Shown piece by piece: positions 43,921 to 54,157 of a stretch of 64,000 nt of DNA. Source of the DNA: Acidiferrobacter thiooxydans (GTDB lineage: Bacteria; Pseudomonadota; Gammaproteobacteria; Acidiferrobacterales; Acidiferrobacteraceae); contig NZ_PSYR01000001.1 in the NCBI RefSeq assembly GCF_003333315.1, positions 708,501 to 772,500 on the forward strand, in the 5' to 3' direction. The notes beneath the pieces are model-generated. The model saw only the letters and a list, made by a program, of their open reading frames with translations, was not told where the DNA came from and did no database searches. Position numbers and translations under genes: made by a program. Each line of letters opens with the position of its first letter. The stretch's first letter is position 1.

Positions 43921-45200
43921 ATCACGAAACCCTTCAAGAATGGCTGGTCTACATAGATCGCCTCCACTCCCATGCTATCGATCTCGGATTGCAGCGGGTG
44001 CGCGCGGTCTATGAGGGCATGACGCCCCTGTCATGCCCGGTCATCACCGTCGGCGGGACCAACGGGAAGGGTTCGACATCCGCCATCCTGGAATCCTTTT
44101 ATCGGGCGGCGGGCTATCGCACCGGCGCCTATTTCTCGCCGCACCTCATACGCTACAACGAGCGGGTGCGCGTCAATGCCGAGGAGGTCACCGACGAGGC
44201 CTTGTGTCAGGCGTTTGCCGCAGTCGAGGAGGCGCGCGACGCGACGCCCCTGACCTACTTCGAGTTTGGCACACTGGCCGCACTGTGGCTGTTTGCGCAA
44301 ACCGGTGTCGAGGTGGCGATTCTGGAGGTGGGGCTCGGCGGCCGCCTCGATGCCGTCAACATCGTCGATGCCGATGTGGCGGTGGTGGTCTCGGTGGGCA
44401 CCGATCACAAGGACTGGCTGGGGCCGGACCGCGAGACGATAGGGCGCGAGAAGGCTGGTATCTTTCGTGCCGGGCGCCCGGCCATCATCGGCTTCGACGT
44501 GTCGGAGTCGGTGGCGCGCGAGGCGCACCGCATGAATGCGCGTGCCGTGATCGCGCGCCGGGATTTTCACTATGAAGAATCGCCATGGGCGTGGCGTTTC
44601 CTGAGTGCCGCGCGCGCCTGGGATCTTCCCTATCCGGCCCTGCGCGGGCGCTATCAGTTGGCCAATGCCTCGTGTGCGCTGGCCGCGGCCGAGGCCCTGC
44701 CGGGGCTTACGCTGACCGCCCAGGATGTGCGCGCGGGGCTGCAGGCCGTGCGTCTGGCCGGGCGCTTTCAGACCCTGCCGGGACCCGGACCGCGCGTCGT
44801 CCTCGATGTGGCCCATAATGCCGAGGCGGCGCATACGCTCGCGCTTACCCTAAACGAGCAGCGCGTGGCGGGGCGTACGCTGGCGGTTGTGGGTATGTTC
44901 AAGGACAAACCGATAATCGAGGTCTTTGAGGCCCTCCGAGGGTCATTCGACGGCTGGTTCCTGGCATCCTTGGACGATCCGCGAGGGGCCGATGCGGTGT
45001 TCCTGGAAGCGGCCCTGCGGACGGCAGGCGTGACCCCCGACGGGCTCTATGACGACCCGGTGGAGGCCTACACGGCAGCCCTGGGGTGCGCCCGAGATGA
45101 CGACCGGGTGGTCGTTTTTGGGTCGTTCAAGACGGTCGGTGCTATACTCGCCCTCATGCAGGACCGGAGAGGAGGCGGTGGGGGAGGACGGGTCGTTTGA
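43917..45200 (+). CDS. folC: Folylpolyglutamate/dihydrofolate synthase with probable non-canonical start
   Basis: Mur-ligase-type enzyme adding glutamate to folates. The ATP loop is [21 protein letters not shown] and [13 protein letters not shown] follow. The first in-frame ATG/GTG/TTG is TTG 43989 (MQRVRAV), but the frame is open upstream and encodes the conserved N-terminus [21 protein letters not shown], which matches the expected EWLxYxxxLHxxxIDLGL. The best candidate start for it is CTG 43917, which overlaps the accD stop as CTGA, analogous to the ATGA couplings nearby. I annotate that start with caution; no clear ribosome site precedes it. Confidence 0.85.
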   Translation: MNHETLQEWLVYIDRLHSHAIDLGLQRVRAVYEGMTPLSCPVITVGGTNGKGSTSAILESFYRAAGYRTGAYFSPHLIRYNERVRVNAEEVTDEALCQAFAAVEEARDATPLTYFEFGTLAALWLFAQTGVEVAILEVGLGGRLDAVNIVDADVAVVVSVGTDHKDWLGPDRETIGREKAGIFRAGRPAIIGFDVSESVAREAHRMNARAVIARRDFHYEESPWAWRFLSAARAWDLPYPALRGRYQLANASCALAAAEALPGLTLTAQDVRAGLQAVRLAGRFQTLPGPGPRVVLDVAHNAEAAHTLALTLNEQRVAGRTLAVVGMFKDKPIIEVFEALRGSFDGWFLASLDDPRGADAVFLEAALRTAGVTPDGLYDDPVEAYTAALGCARDDDRVVVFGSFKTVGAILALMQDRRGGGGGGRVV

Positions 45201-45747
45201 TGCCAAGCGCAGAATCGTGGGCGCCGCGATTCTCGTGACCGTGGCGGTCGTGGTCCTGCCGATACTGTTACAGCGGCCGCCATCGGCGATCCATGGCCGC
45301 GAGATCTTGACCGTGCGTCGCGCCGCGCACGGTGTGCGCGCGGTCATGGCGGACGTTCCGGCGGTGGTGCCCCGGCCCGCGCCGCTCGCGCCTTCGGTGG
45401 TGCCGGCACCGGTGGCCAGCGCTCAAATGCCGCGACCGGCGCCGTCGCATCCGACATCGGTTTTGCCGGCACCTTCAACGCGACAGCCGCCGACGCCCGT
45501 CGTCCCGCAATGGTATGTGCAGGTCGGCGCCTATGTGAATGCCTCTGATGGTGTCCTGTTTGCACAGCGGCTGAAGGGGCAGGGTTTCCCGGCACACGTC
45601 AAATTGACGCGGCTTGCGAACAGCCGCGGGGTGATCGTAGTCCTTGGTCCCTATGGCAAGAGGCGGGCGCAGAGCGCGCAGCAGGCCGTCAAAGAGCGCG
45701 ACGGTATTCAAGGGTTCATGATTCAGGAGGCGGTGACAGTGCGATGA
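45178..45747 (+). CDS. dedD: SPOR-domain protein (DedD-like)
   Basis: 189-residue inner-membrane protein. One transmembrane helix (IVGAAILVTVAVVVLPILL), a Pro/Ala-rich periplasmic linker of about 80 residues, and a C-terminal SPOR domain (WYVQVGAYVNASDGVLFAQRL to VVLGPYGKRRAQ) that binds denuded peptidoglycan at division sites. GTG 45178 has AGGAGG upstream and overlaps folC by 23 bases. The place between folC and cvpA is the usual one for dedD. Confidence 0.88.
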   Translation: MGEDGSFDAKRRIVGAAILVTVAVVVLPILLQRPPSAIHGREILTVRRAAHGVRAVMADVPAVVPRPAPLAPSVVPAPVASAQMPRPAPSHPTSVLPAPSTRQPPTPVVPQWYVQVGAYVNASDGVLFAQRLKGQGFPAHVKLTRLANSRGVIVVLGPYGKRRAQSAQQAVKERDGIQGFMIQEAVTVR

Positions 45748-46235
45748 ATTGGGTGGACATCATTATCGTTCTGATCGTGGGCCTCTTTGTGCTGGTAGGT
45801 GTGTTACGCGGTTTCATCAGCGAGGTGTTGTCGTTTCTCACATGGGTTGTAAGCTTTCTCGTGGCATGGCTGTTCTCCGGGGATTTCACGGGCTGGTTCG
45901 CGGGTCACCTGAAGGATGCGAACCTACGGACCGTGGTGGTGTTCTTTCTGTTGTTTTTCGCGACCTTCGTGGTCCTGGCGATCGTATCCCACTTCATTCG
46001 CGCCGCCTGGCTCAAGATCAGCTCGCAGGCCGCCGACCGGCTTTTGGGGGGCGCCATTGGTTTTCTGAAGGGGGCGTTGGTCGTGGTCCTCATGGTGTTG
46101 CTCGCCGGCCTCACGCCGTTCCCCAATTATCCCAGCTGGCATGACTCGTTGTTCGTGGGGTACTTTCAGCACGTGGCCCTTTACGTGGCCCATTGGTTGC
46201 CCGCAGACGTTGCTCGCAACCTCCGCTATGGCTAA
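45744..46235 (+). CDS. cvpA: CvpA-family membrane protein
   Basis: 163 residues with four hydrophobic segments; WVDIIIVLIVGLFVLVGVLRG at the start and FVVLAIVSHFIRAAWLKIS are family features. CvpA is needed for colicin V production in E. coli; its role elsewhere is uncertain, possibly in envelope stress. It overlaps dedD and precedes purF by 39 bases, as usual. Confidence 0.93.
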   Translation: MNWVDIIIVLIVGLFVLVGVLRGFISEVLSFLTWVVSFLVAWLFSGDFTGWFAGHLKDANLRTVVVFFLLFFATFVVLAIVSHFIRAAWLKISSQAADRLLGGAIGFLKGALVVVLMVLLAGLTPFPNYPSWHDSLFVGYFQHVALYVAHWLPADVARNLRYG

Positions 46236-46274
46236 ACTAGGCAGCTTTTCGGCGTTCCCCAAAGGGTCGCGATC

Positions 46275-47786
46275 ATGTGCGGGATAGTCGGTATACTGGC
46301 AAAGGGTCCTGTCAATCAGGCCCTCTATGACGGCCTCATCGTGCTTCAGCACCGGGGTCAGGACGCGGCCGGCATCATTACAAGCGACGGCAAGCGGGTC
46401 TACCTGCGCAAGGACAATGGCTTGGTGCGCGACGTCTTCCAGGCCTCCCACATGATGGCGCTGCGAGGGGACATGGGTATCGGGCATGTCCGTTATCCGA
46501 CCGCCGGCTGTGCGTCGTCGGCCGAGGCCCAGCCCTTCTATGTCAACTCGCCGTTCGGTCTTGCCATAGCGCACAACGGCAATCTCACCAATGCCGCGGA
46601 GTTGCGTGACGAGCTGTTCCGTGAGGATCAGCGCCACATCAATACCGAATCGGATTCCGAGGTGTTGCTGAACGTATTCGCCCATGAGATGCAGAAGGTG
46701 GGTGGCGTGACCTTGACACCCGAGCACGTCTTCCGGGCCATCGCCGCTGTCCACAGACGGGTGCGCGGTGCCTATGCGGCAATCATCATGATCTCGGGTT
46801 TCGGGATCGTCGCGTTCCGCGACCCCTGTGGGATCAGGCCGCTCGTCTACGGTCGACGCGACACGGATGAGGGGCCCGAGCACATGTTCGCCTCGGAAAG
46901 CGTGGCACTGGATGTCCTGGGTTACGGTCTCGTGCGCGATGTCCAGGCTGGGGAGGCCCTGTTCGTGGACATGGCCGGTCACCTGTCCATGCGCCAGTGC
47001 GCCGACAATCCCCGCCACGCGCCATGCATATTCGAGCACGTGTACATGGCGCGCCCGGATTCGATCATGGACGGGATCAGCGTCTACAAAGCGCGCCTGC
47101 GCATGGGCGAGCGGCTGGCGCGCAAGCTCTTGCGCGAGTGGCCGGATCACGACATCGATGTCATCATCCCGATTCCCGATACGAGCCGCGCCGCTGCCTT
47201 GGAGATGGCCAAGGAACTCGATGTGAAATATCGCGAGGGTTTCATCAAGAACCGCTATATCGGGCGGACCTTCATCATGCCAGGCCAAGCGCAGCGGCAT
47301 CGGTCGGTGCGCCAGAAACTGAATGCCATAGACCTCGAGTTCCGTGGCAAGAACGTCATGCTGGTCGACGACTCCATCGTGCGCGGCACGACTTCGATGC
47401 AGATCATTCAGATGGCCCGCGAGGCGGGCGCGAACAAGGTCTACTTCGCCTCTGCGGCGCCTCCCGTTCGCTACCCCAACGTCTATGGCATCGATATGCC
47501 CTCGGCCCGGGAACTCATCGCCACCGGCCGGACCACGGAGGAGGTGGCGGTCGCCATAGGCGCAGACCGGGTGATCTATCAGGACTTGGAGGACCTCATC
47601 GAGGCGGCGCGCGAAGGCAATCCGCGCATCACGCGCTTTGATACCTCATGTTTCGATGGGGTGTATGTGACGGGCGATGTCGATAAGAGTTATCTGGAGC
47701 ACGTGGAACATGTGCGGGGGGATGCGGCGAAGTGCGCAAGCCCCATGAATGATCTCGTATCGACGGAACTCCACACGTACTACTAG
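46275..47786 (+). CDS. purF: Amidophosphoribosyltransferase
   Basis: 503-residue first enzyme of purine synthesis. The N-terminal nucleophile is Cys2 (MCGIVGI, no propeptide), the glutaminase part has [11 protein letters not shown], and the PRPP loop is [14 protein letters not shown] near residue 365. Full length; the position after cvpA is classical. Confidence 0.98.
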   Translation: MCGIVGILAKGPVNQALYDGLIVLQHRGQDAAGIITSDGKRVYLRKDNGLVRDVFQASHMMALRGDMGIGHVRYPTAGCASSAEAQPFYVNSPFGLAIAHNGNLTNAAELRDELFREDQRHINTESDSEVLLNVFAHEMQKVGGVTLTPEHVFRAIAAVHRRVRGAYAAIIMISGFGIVAFRDPCGIRPLVYGRRDTDEGPEHMFASESVALDVLGYGLVRDVQAGEALFVDMAGHLSMRQCADNPRHAPCIFEHVYMARPDSIMDGISVYKARLRMGERLARKLLREWPDHDIDVIIPIPDTSRAAALEMAKELDVKYREGFIKNRYIGRTFIMPGQAQRHRSVRQKLNAIDLEFRGKNVMLVDDSIVRGTTSMQIIQMAREAGANKVYFASAAPPVRYPNVYGIDMPSARELIATGRTTEEVAVAIGADRVIYQDLEDLIEAAREGNPRITRFDTSCFDGVYVTGDVDKSYLEHVEHVRGDAAKCASPMNDLVSTELHTYY

Positions 47787-47813
47787 TGGAAAATCGGCAA
47801 GGGGGGGTGGCTA

Positions 47814-49019
47814 ATGGATGACCACTTGAAGGGTCGGATGGAGACTCTCGCGATTCATACCGGTCATCACCGGACCCATGAAGGCGAGCATAGTGAGCCC
47901 TTGTTTCTGACGTCGAGCTACGTCTTCGACGACGCCGAACAGGCCGCCGACCGTTTCGCTGGGCGCGCCGAGGGCAATATCTATTCGCGCACCGGCAACC
48001 CCACGGTGCGCATCTTCGAGGAGCGACTGGCGGTCCTGGAGGGCGGCGAGCGGGCGTTGGCGACGGCCTCCGGGATGGCGGCAATCCTGTCGGTGTGCAT
48101 GGCGCTCCTGAAGGCCGGAGACCACGTCGTGGTCTCGCAAAGCGTATTCGGACCGTCTGTTGCGCTGTTCCAGATGTTCGCGCGTTTCGGGGTGAGTACG
48201 AGCTTTGTGGCGCTCGACGACGTCCCCGCCTGGGAGCGTGCCTGCACCGACCGTACACGCCTTCTGTTCTTGGAGACGCCTTCCAACCCCTTGTGCGTGT
48301 TGGGCGACCTCGTGGCCCTGGCCGCTATCGCCCACCGCCATGGCGCCAAACTGGTGGTCGATAACACATTCTGCACGCCGGCCCTGCAAAGACCGTTGGC
48401 GCTGGGCGCGGATCTGGTCGTGCATTCGGCGACCAAGTACATCGATGGCCAGGGGCGTGCCCTGGGCGGGGCGATCGTGGGCGAGGAGCGCGTCGTGACA
48501 GGCGAGATCTTCCCGTTCGTGCGTACCGCGGGCCCGGTCATGAGCCCGTTCAATGCCTGGATTTTCCTGAAGGGCCTGGAGACCCTGTCGCTGCGCATGA
48601 AGGCACACAGCGAGACGGCGCTCGCGCTGGCAGAGTGGCTTGCGACGCAGCCGCTTGTCGAGCGCGTGTACTATCCCTATCTCGCAAGCCACCCGCAATA
48701 CGATCTAGCGCGCGCCCAACAGTCGGCGGGCGGGGGCGTGGTGTCGTTCACCTTGAAGGACGCCGACGCCCGTCGGGCATTCGCGTTTGTGGACGGTTGT
48801 CGGTTATTGTCGCGCACCGCGAACCTCGGCGATACCAAGACCACAGTCACGCATCCAGCTACCACCACACACGGCCGGCTGACTCCCGAGGCGCGGCGCG
48901 CGGGCGGTGTGGAAGACGGTCTGATCCGGCTTTCCATAGGCCTCGAGGACCGTGACGATCTGATGGCCGACCTGGAGACGGGCCTGCGGGCGGCCGCGGT
49001 CGTGGAGGGGGTACGGTGA
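47814..49019 (+). CDS. metZ: O-succinylhomoserine sulfhydrylase
   Basis: 401-residue PLP enzyme of the Cys/Met metabolism family. The PLP Lys is in HSATKYIDGQGR; SNPTxR-like RTGNPTVRIFEERL and LFLETPSNP are present. Position after purF identifies it as MetZ, which makes homocysteine directly from sulfide. It overlaps the lipoprotein gene as GTGA. Confidence 0.93.
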   Translation: MDDHLKGRMETLAIHTGHHRTHEGEHSEPLFLTSSYVFDDAEQAADRFAGRAEGNIYSRTGNPTVRIFEERLAVLEGGERALATASGMAAILSVCMALLKAGDHVVVSQSVFGPSVALFQMFARFGVSTSFVALDDVPAWERACTDRTRLLFLETPSNPLCVLGDLVALAAIAHRHGAKLVVDNTFCTPALQRPLALGADLVVHSATKYIDGQGRALGGAIVGEERVVTGEIFPFVRTAGPVMSPFNAWIFLKGLETLSLRMKAHSETALALAEWLATQPLVERVYYPYLASHPQYDLARAQQSAGGGVVSFTLKDADARRAFAFVDGCRLLSRTANLGDTKTTVTHPATTTHGRLTPEARRAGGVEDGLIRLSIGLEDRDDLMADLETGLRAAAVVEGVR

Positions 49020-49732
49020 GGGTCCGCCAGGCTCTTACGCGACTGACGCTCGCCGGGTTTGCCCTGGCGCTCGTATCCTGCGGACGTAGCGGACCGCACG
49101 CCACGATCCTCACTATGAGGGAGCGGGAACTTGGCGGACCGCCGTTTCCGACGCGGATCATCGTCAATCGCCACTATCTGCGCATCGATCCCGATACCGG
49201 GACCGGCAATTACATCCTGTTTGATCGCAAGCGGCACGTCATCTATAGCGTCGATCACAGTGATCGCACCATCCTCGTCATCCGCAGCCATATCATCACC
49301 CTCCCAAAGCCCGCCAAGCTGCAGGAAACGGTCCAGAGGGGGCACGTCAAGGGGCGTTTCAAGGGTCACAAGCTGCGGAGTTACCGGCTCTACACGAATG
49401 GTCATCAATGCTATTACATAGTGGCCGCCAAGGGCCTCCTGCCGGGCGTGGTATCGGCCCTCAAGGCCTATTCGGATACCCTGGCCGGGGAGCAGGCGCT
49501 GACGGCGGCGAACACGCCGGCGGGACTTGAGACCGCCTGCGATCTTGCCGATAACGTGTTCGATCCGGATCGCGAATACGCCTACGGGTTCCCGGTGCGT
49601 ATACTGGACTACCAGGAGAACGAGAAGGTCCTGATCGGTTACAAGAAGGACGTCCCGGTCAAGCGAAGCCTATTTACCCTGCCTGCGCATTACGTCCGCT
49701 ACAGCCCGGGAGAAGTCCGCAACGGCGACTAG
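49016..49732 (+). CDS. Putative lipoprotein, function unknown
   Basis: 238 residues with a lipoprotein-type signal (LTLAGFALALVSC, Cys about residue 22). The mature part is basic and beta-rich (RIIVNRHYLRIDPDTGTGNY, FDRKRHVIYSVDHSDRTILV). A Cys pair is around residues 125 and 171. It starts within the metZ stop and its 3' end overlaps the convergent lpxH by 63 bases. No family recognised. Confidence 0.7.
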   Translation: MRVRQALTRLTLAGFALALVSCGRSGPHATILTMRERELGGPPFPTRIIVNRHYLRIDPDTGTGNYILFDRKRHVIYSVDHSDRTILVIRSHIITLPKPAKLQETVQRGHVKGRFKGHKLRSYRLYTNGHQCYYIVAAKGLLPGVVSALKAYSDTLAGEQALTAANTPAGLETACDLADNVFDPDREYAYGFPVRILDYQENEKVLIGYKKDVPVKRSLFTLPAHYVRYSPGEVRNGD

Positions 49733-50440
49733 GGCATGGCCCGCGGGCCCCACGACCAGCACGCTCGACCCCTCGTACCAATCCCCCACCACGATACGCA
49801 CCCCCGGTCCGGCGGCGGTCGGTACGGGGTACTCCCCGGGCCTATGGGTATGACCATGGATCAGGCGGCGCAGGTCGTGACGGTCGAGCAGCGCGCCCGC
49901 CGCCGCGGTATTGACGTCGAGCAACGCGGCATCCTTGGCGGGGGTCGCCCGGCCGCTCTCCTGGCGCAGGGCGCGGGCCATGGCGACGCGTTCGGCGAGC
50001 GGCCGGGAGAGCACCTGCTGTTGCCAGCGCAAGTCACGGAATTGCTGGCGCAAGGCCTGGTATTCGCGATCGTCTGTACACAGCGCATCGCCATGACTGA
50101 TCAAGGTCCGGGTCCCGAACAGGGTGAGCTCGTGCGGATCGTCAAGCAGGCGGCAACCGCTGAGCGCGGCGAATCGCTCTCCGAGCAGGAAGTCGCGGTT
50201 GCCATGCAGGATGCTGATCGCAAGGCCCGCGCCCGTGGCTGCGCGCAGGCTCGCCACCACCGGCGCGAACTCGGCCTCGTCGGCGCCGTCGTCACCGACC
50301 CAATACTCGAACAGATCGCCGAGGATATACAGATGATCGAGCCGGTCGTGCGCGCGCGCGAGAAAGTCCCGGAACAGCGCGATCGCCTGCGGCCGCTGCG
50401 CCGTCAGATGCAGATCGGCAATGAACGCCTGGGGCTTCAC
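49670..50440 (-). CDS. lpxH: UDP-2,3-diacylglucosamine hydrolase
   Basis: 256-residue calcineurin-like hydrolase of lipid A synthesis. Metal-binding motifs are FIADLHL, GDLFEYWVGDD, LHGNRDFL, ISHGDALCTDD and IHGHTHRPG, all in order. GTG start at 50440. It is 4 bases downstream of ppiB, with which it forms an operon. Presence fits a Gram-negative outer membrane. Confidence 0.95.
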   Translation of the reverse strand: MKPQAFIADLHLTAQRPQAIALFRDFLARAHDRLDHLYILGDLFEYWVGDDGADEAEFAPVVASLRAATGAGLAISILHGNRDFLLGERFAALSGCRLLDDPHELTLFGTRTLISHGDALCTDDREYQALRQQFRDLRWQQQVLSRPLAERVAMARALRQESGRATPAKDAALLDVNTAAAGALLDRHDLRRLIHGHTHRPGEYPVPTAAGPGVRIVVGDWYEGSSVLVVGPAGHALVAVADFSRAVADVMRRQGK

Positions 50441-50444
50441 GCGT

Positions 50445-50936
50445 CTAGTCTAGGCGCACGCCGGTGATGATGATGTCGTTCACCGGCACGTCCTGGTGCC
50501 CATTACGACTGGTGGTGGCGGTGCCCTTGATGGTGTCGACCACATCCATACCCTCGGTCACCCGCCCGAATACGCAGTACCCCCAGCCGGTTGGGGTGGG
50601 GGCGGTGAAGTTCAGGAAGTCGTTGTCGGCGACGTTGATGAAAAACTGGCTCGTGGCTGAGTGCGGATCGCTGGTGCGCGCCATGGCAATCGTGCCGCGC
50701 GCATTGCGCAGCCCGTTGTCGGCCTCATTGTCGATGGGCGGGCGGGTCGCCTTCTGGCGCATATTGGGCTCGAAACCACCGCCCTGGATCATGAAGCCAT
50801 CTATGACCCGATGGAAGATCGTGTTCGTGAAAAATCCCTCGCGCGCGTAGGCCAGGAAGTTGGCGACGGTCTTGGGTGCCTTGTCGGCATCGAGATCGAG
50901 CACGATCACGCCGTGGTTGGTTTCGAGGTGCACCAT
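50445..50936 (-). CDS. ppiB: Peptidyl-prolyl cis-trans isomerase, cyclophilin type
   Basis: 163-residue cytoplasmic cyclophilin (no signal peptide). Active-site segments [35 protein letters not shown] and [12 protein letters not shown] are complete. It is divergent from gltX, with 76 bases between the starts for both promoters. Confidence 0.95.
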   Translation of the reverse strand: MVHLETNHGVIVLDLDADKAPKTVANFLAYAREGFFTNTIFHRVIDGFMIQGGGFEPNMRQKATRPPIDNEADNGLRNARGTIAMARTSDPHSATSQFFINVADNDFLNFTAPTPTGWGYCVFGRVTEGMDVVDTIKGTATTSRNGHQDVPVNDIIITGVRLD

Positions 50937-51012
50937 GGGGATATCCTCTGTGAAGTTTGGCGCATTGTCGCCGACTTGGCGGGTCAGGGCAATGACGCGC
51001 TATCATGAGAGC

Positions 51013-52398
51013 ATGAATGCGCCTACAACCCGTTTCGCCCCGAGCCCCAGTGGGCTCCTGCATCTCGGCAATGCGCGCACCGCGCTCTTTAGTCTTCTTG
51101 CCGCCCTGCCCGACGGGCGATTCCTGCTGCGTATCGAAGACAGCGACCGCGCACGCGCGAGCCCTGTGTTCGAGCGCGCCCTGCGCGTCGATCTCGAGTG
51201 GCTGGGGTTCGGCGCCTATATCGACGAGGCCGCCGTTTGGCGCCAATCGGAGCGTGGCGCGGTCTACGACGATTTCCTTCAGAAGCTCGCGCACGATAAC
51301 CTCGTCTATCCGTGTTTTTGCACAGAGTCGGAGCTGGCCGCGGAACGCGCGAGCCTGCGCGCGCGGGGGCTGCCGCCGCGCTACGGCGGCCGATGCGCGG
51401 CGCTTGATCCAGCCGATGCGTGTTCCCGGGTCGCCGCGGGAGAGGCGGCGGTGTGGCGCTTCCGGGTCCCGCCGGGGCAGGAGGTGGCGTTCTGCGATGC
51501 CGTGCGCGGCCCGCAGCGCGTGGCCACCGACCTCCTGGGCGACTTCGTCGTGCGTCGTGCCCAGGGCGAGGCCATGTTTTTCTTTGCCAACGCCCTGGAT
51601 GATGCCCTGTCCGGTGTCACCTTGGTGCTGCGCGGCGAAGACCACCTGGCCAATACCCCGCGCCAGATCCTGATATTGCGCGCCCTCGGCCTGCCAGTCC
51701 CCGAGTACGGCCATCTGCCGCTGGTAGTGAGCGCGGGTGGGGTGCCGTTGTCCAAGCGCGATGGGGCCGGCAGTCTTGCGGCCTTGCGCGAGGAAGGCTT
51801 CCTGCCGCTTGCGGTCATCAATTACCTGGCGCGCCTGGGCGCGGTGGTCGGGTCGGAGCGGCTGCTGCCCCTGATAGAGCTCGCTCAGGCCTTCGATTGC
51901 CGGCGAATCGGGCACGCCCCGGCGCGCTACGACCGGGAGCAGTTGCTCCATTGGCAACGGCTGGCGATGGCCGCGACCCCGGTGGCCGAATGGCTGCCGT
52001 GGGTCGAGGAGGATGTCCCGGAGGCCGAGCGGCTGCGGTTCGTGGAGGCCGTGTGCCCCAATGCCCTCTTCCCAGAGGATTTCCGTCGCTGGGCTGGGAT
52101 CGTGTATGGTGAGCGCCGGACCCTGGACGAGGACGCGCGCGCGGCGATCGCGGCGGCGGGCGCGGAATTCTTTCGCGCGGCGGTCGGGCACCTGGATGCG
52201 GGCGGTGCGGCCGGCGATCTGCCGGCGGTCCTGAAGGCCGCGGGCCATAGCGGCCGGCGACTCTTTCATGGCCTGCGCGCCGCCCTGACCGGCCGGCTCG
52301 CGGGCCCGGAACTCAAGGATATACTGGCCCTGATGCCGCGCACGCTGGTGGCGCGGCGTCTTCGCGAATGTGGAAGCACCGATGCTCAAGATCTATAA
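51013..52398 (+). CDS. gltX: Glutamyl-tRNA synthetase
   Basis: 461-residue class I synthetase. The HIGH motif is HLGN in [15 protein letters not shown]; the zinc-binding group is CFC ... YGGRC; the KMSKS motif reads PLSKRDG, so its first Lys is Pro. This variant may be a second-type GluRS (discriminating for tRNA pairing) rather than the standard enzyme; another copy outside the window cannot be excluded. ATG 51013 starts just before the conserved RFAPSPSG. It overlaps cysS by 17 bases. Confidence 0.92.
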   Translation: MNAPTTRFAPSPSGLLHLGNARTALFSLLAALPDGRFLLRIEDSDRARASPVFERALRVDLEWLGFGAYIDEAAVWRQSERGAVYDDFLQKLAHDNLVYPCFCTESELAAERASLRARGLPPRYGGRCAALDPADACSRVAAGEAAVWRFRVPPGQEVAFCDAVRGPQRVATDLLGDFVVRRAQGEAMFFFANALDDALSGVTLVLRGEDHLANTPRQILILRALGLPVPEYGHLPLVVSAGGVPLSKRDGAGSLAALREEGFLPLAVINYLARLGAVVGSERLLPLIELAQAFDCRRIGHAPARYDREQLLHWQRLAMAATPVAEWLPWVEEDVPEAERLRFVEAVCPNALFPEDFRRWAGIVYGERRTLDEDARAAIAAAGAEFFRAAVGHLDAGGAAGDLPAVLKAAGHSGRRLFHGLRAALTGRLAGPELKDILALMPRTLVARRLRECGSTDAQDL

Positions 52399-53752
52399 CA
52401 CTCTAACGCGCGCCAAGGATCCATTCGTGCCCTTGGAGCCTGGCCATGTACGGATTTATGTGTGCGGGGTCACGGTCTACGACCGCTGCCATCTCGGCCA
52501 TGGGCGCGTATTCGTCGTATTCGATACGGTGGTGCGTTATTTGCGCCACCTCGGCTATCGCGTGACCTACGTGCGCAATATCACGGATATCGACGATAAG
52601 ATCATCAATCGCGCAAAGGAAAACGGTGAGGATATTGCAGGGCTGACCGAGCGCACCATCGCCGCCATGACCGAGGACACTACGGCGCTTCTGGTGGCGC
52701 CCCCCGATCACGAGCCACGCGCCACCCGCCATATCGATCACATGACGGCCATGATCGAGCGGTTGATGGCCAAGGATTATGCCTATCAGGGCCCTAATGG
52801 CGATGTGTATTTTCATGTGCGCCGCTTCCCCCGCTATGGACGCCTTTCGGGACGCACGCTCGACGATCTGAAGGTGGGCGCGCGGGTCGAGGCGGATGAG
52901 GCCAAGGATGATCCTCTGGATTTCGTGCTCTGGAAGTCGGCGCGGGCGCACGAGCCTGCGTGGCCTTCGCCGTTTGGGCCCGGCCGGCCGGGATGGCACA
53001 TCGAGTGCTCGGCGATGGCCGCGCACTGCCTGGGTGACCATTTCGACATCCATGGCGGGGGGCTCGACCTGACCTTTCCGCATCACGAAAACGAGATTGC
53101 CCAGAGCGAGGCGGCCAATGATGTGACGTTCGCCGATACCTGGATGCACGTTGGCTTCGTGCGTACGAATGGCGAGAAGATGGCCAAGTCTCTGGGGAAT
53201 TTTCGCACGCTGCACGATCTTTTGGCGGTGTTCGACGGCGAGGTGCTCCGCTATTTCCTGCTCGCCAGTCACTATCGCAGCCCGCTGAACTACGACGACG
53301 AGTCGATCGGGCAATGCCGCGAGGCCCTGACGCGCCTCTATCAGGCGTTGAAGGATGCCCCGGACGGGGAGCCCGAGAGCGACTCCGACTATGCGCGGAG
53401 GTTTCGTGCGGCCATGGACGATGATTTCAATACCCCGGGGGCGCTCGCCGTACTGTTCGAGATGGGGCATGCCATCCAGCGGGCGCGCGAACAGGGCGAT
53501 GCCGCGGCGGTGGGGCGACTGGCGGCCACGCTACGGTTATTGGCCGGGACGCTCGGTCTGCTGACGCGACCGCCGGCGGCATTCCTGCAGGGGACCGGGG
53601 ACCACGAGGATATCGAGGCGTTGGTGGCCCTGCGCGATCAGGCACGGCGCGAGCGGCAGTGGGCGCGATCCGATGCCTTGCGCGACGAGCTCAGGGCGCG
53701 TGGTATCGTGCTCGAGGATACGCCGACGGGCACGGTCTGGCGCCGGGTCTAG
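52382..53752 (+). CDS. cysS: Cysteinyl-tRNA synthetase
   Basis: 456-residue class I synthetase. Zinc/HIGH region [17 protein letters not shown] with Cys28, the HIECSAMA zinc ligand, [10 protein letters not shown] and KMSKS-type [10 protein letters not shown] are intact. ATG 52382 is inside the end of gltX; pairing with gltX is common in proteobacteria. Confidence 0.97.
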   Translation: MLKIYNTLTRAKDPFVPLEPGHVRIYVCGVTVYDRCHLGHGRVFVVFDTVVRYLRHLGYRVTYVRNITDIDDKIINRAKENGEDIAGLTERTIAAMTEDTTALLVAPPDHEPRATRHIDHMTAMIERLMAKDYAYQGPNGDVYFHVRRFPRYGRLSGRTLDDLKVGARVEADEAKDDPLDFVLWKSARAHEPAWPSPFGPGRPGWHIECSAMAAHCLGDHFDIHGGGLDLTFPHHENEIAQSEAANDVTFADTWMHVGFVRTNGEKMAKSLGNFRTLHDLLAVFDGEVLRYFLLASHYRSPLNYDDESIGQCREALTRLYQALKDAPDGEPESDSDYARRFRAAMDDDFNTPGALAVLFEMGHAIQRAREQGDAAAVGRLAATLRLLAGTLGLLTRPPAAFLQGTGDHEDIEALVALRDQARRERQWARSDALRDELRARGIVLEDTPTGTVWRRV

Positions 53753-54157
53753 GGCGTGGGGGGTTAGGACCGCGCCCAGCCATTCCCAGGCACGACTTCC
53801 CCCAAGTCGCAGCGCCATGACGTGAGTTTCTGCCGCGCCCGAACGCCGCGATCTCCCGGGGTTTGCTGCCATCAAGCCGCAATTTTCAAGTATGGTGCTC
53901 ATGGGGTTTGCTACCACAGTCCGCGTTCCCCGATGAGGTGGCCAGCCGAGTTGTCGAAACCCCTTACGAATCCACTGGATAGGCTGCATTTCCGACACCA
54001 ATGGCCGAATGTCGGTTGGGCCGCCACCGGGTGCTCCGGGGCTCTATCTCTTCACGTTGAGAATGGCCGACGGTAACCCCAAGGCCTTGACCGGTGGCGC
54101 TCCTTATCCGAGAATCAGGAGTTCGAAAAAGGTCATAAGTCGCGGGGTGACATCGTT
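53753..54157 (+). other. Upstream region of ilvB
   Basis: 405 bases with no convincing gene. It contains two copies of GGGGTTTGCTxCCA (53857-53870 and 53903-53916, one mismatch) 45 bases apart and several short pyrimidine runs. It should hold the ilvBNC promoter and perhaps a leader. No run of Leu/Val/Ile codons in a well-served small frame was found, so a classical peptide attenuator is not supported. Confidence 0.4.

Noticed and set aside
50725-52389. 554-codon minus-strand open frame opposite gltX
   Set aside because: Shadow of GC-rich coding sequence; gltX has all synthetase motifs.
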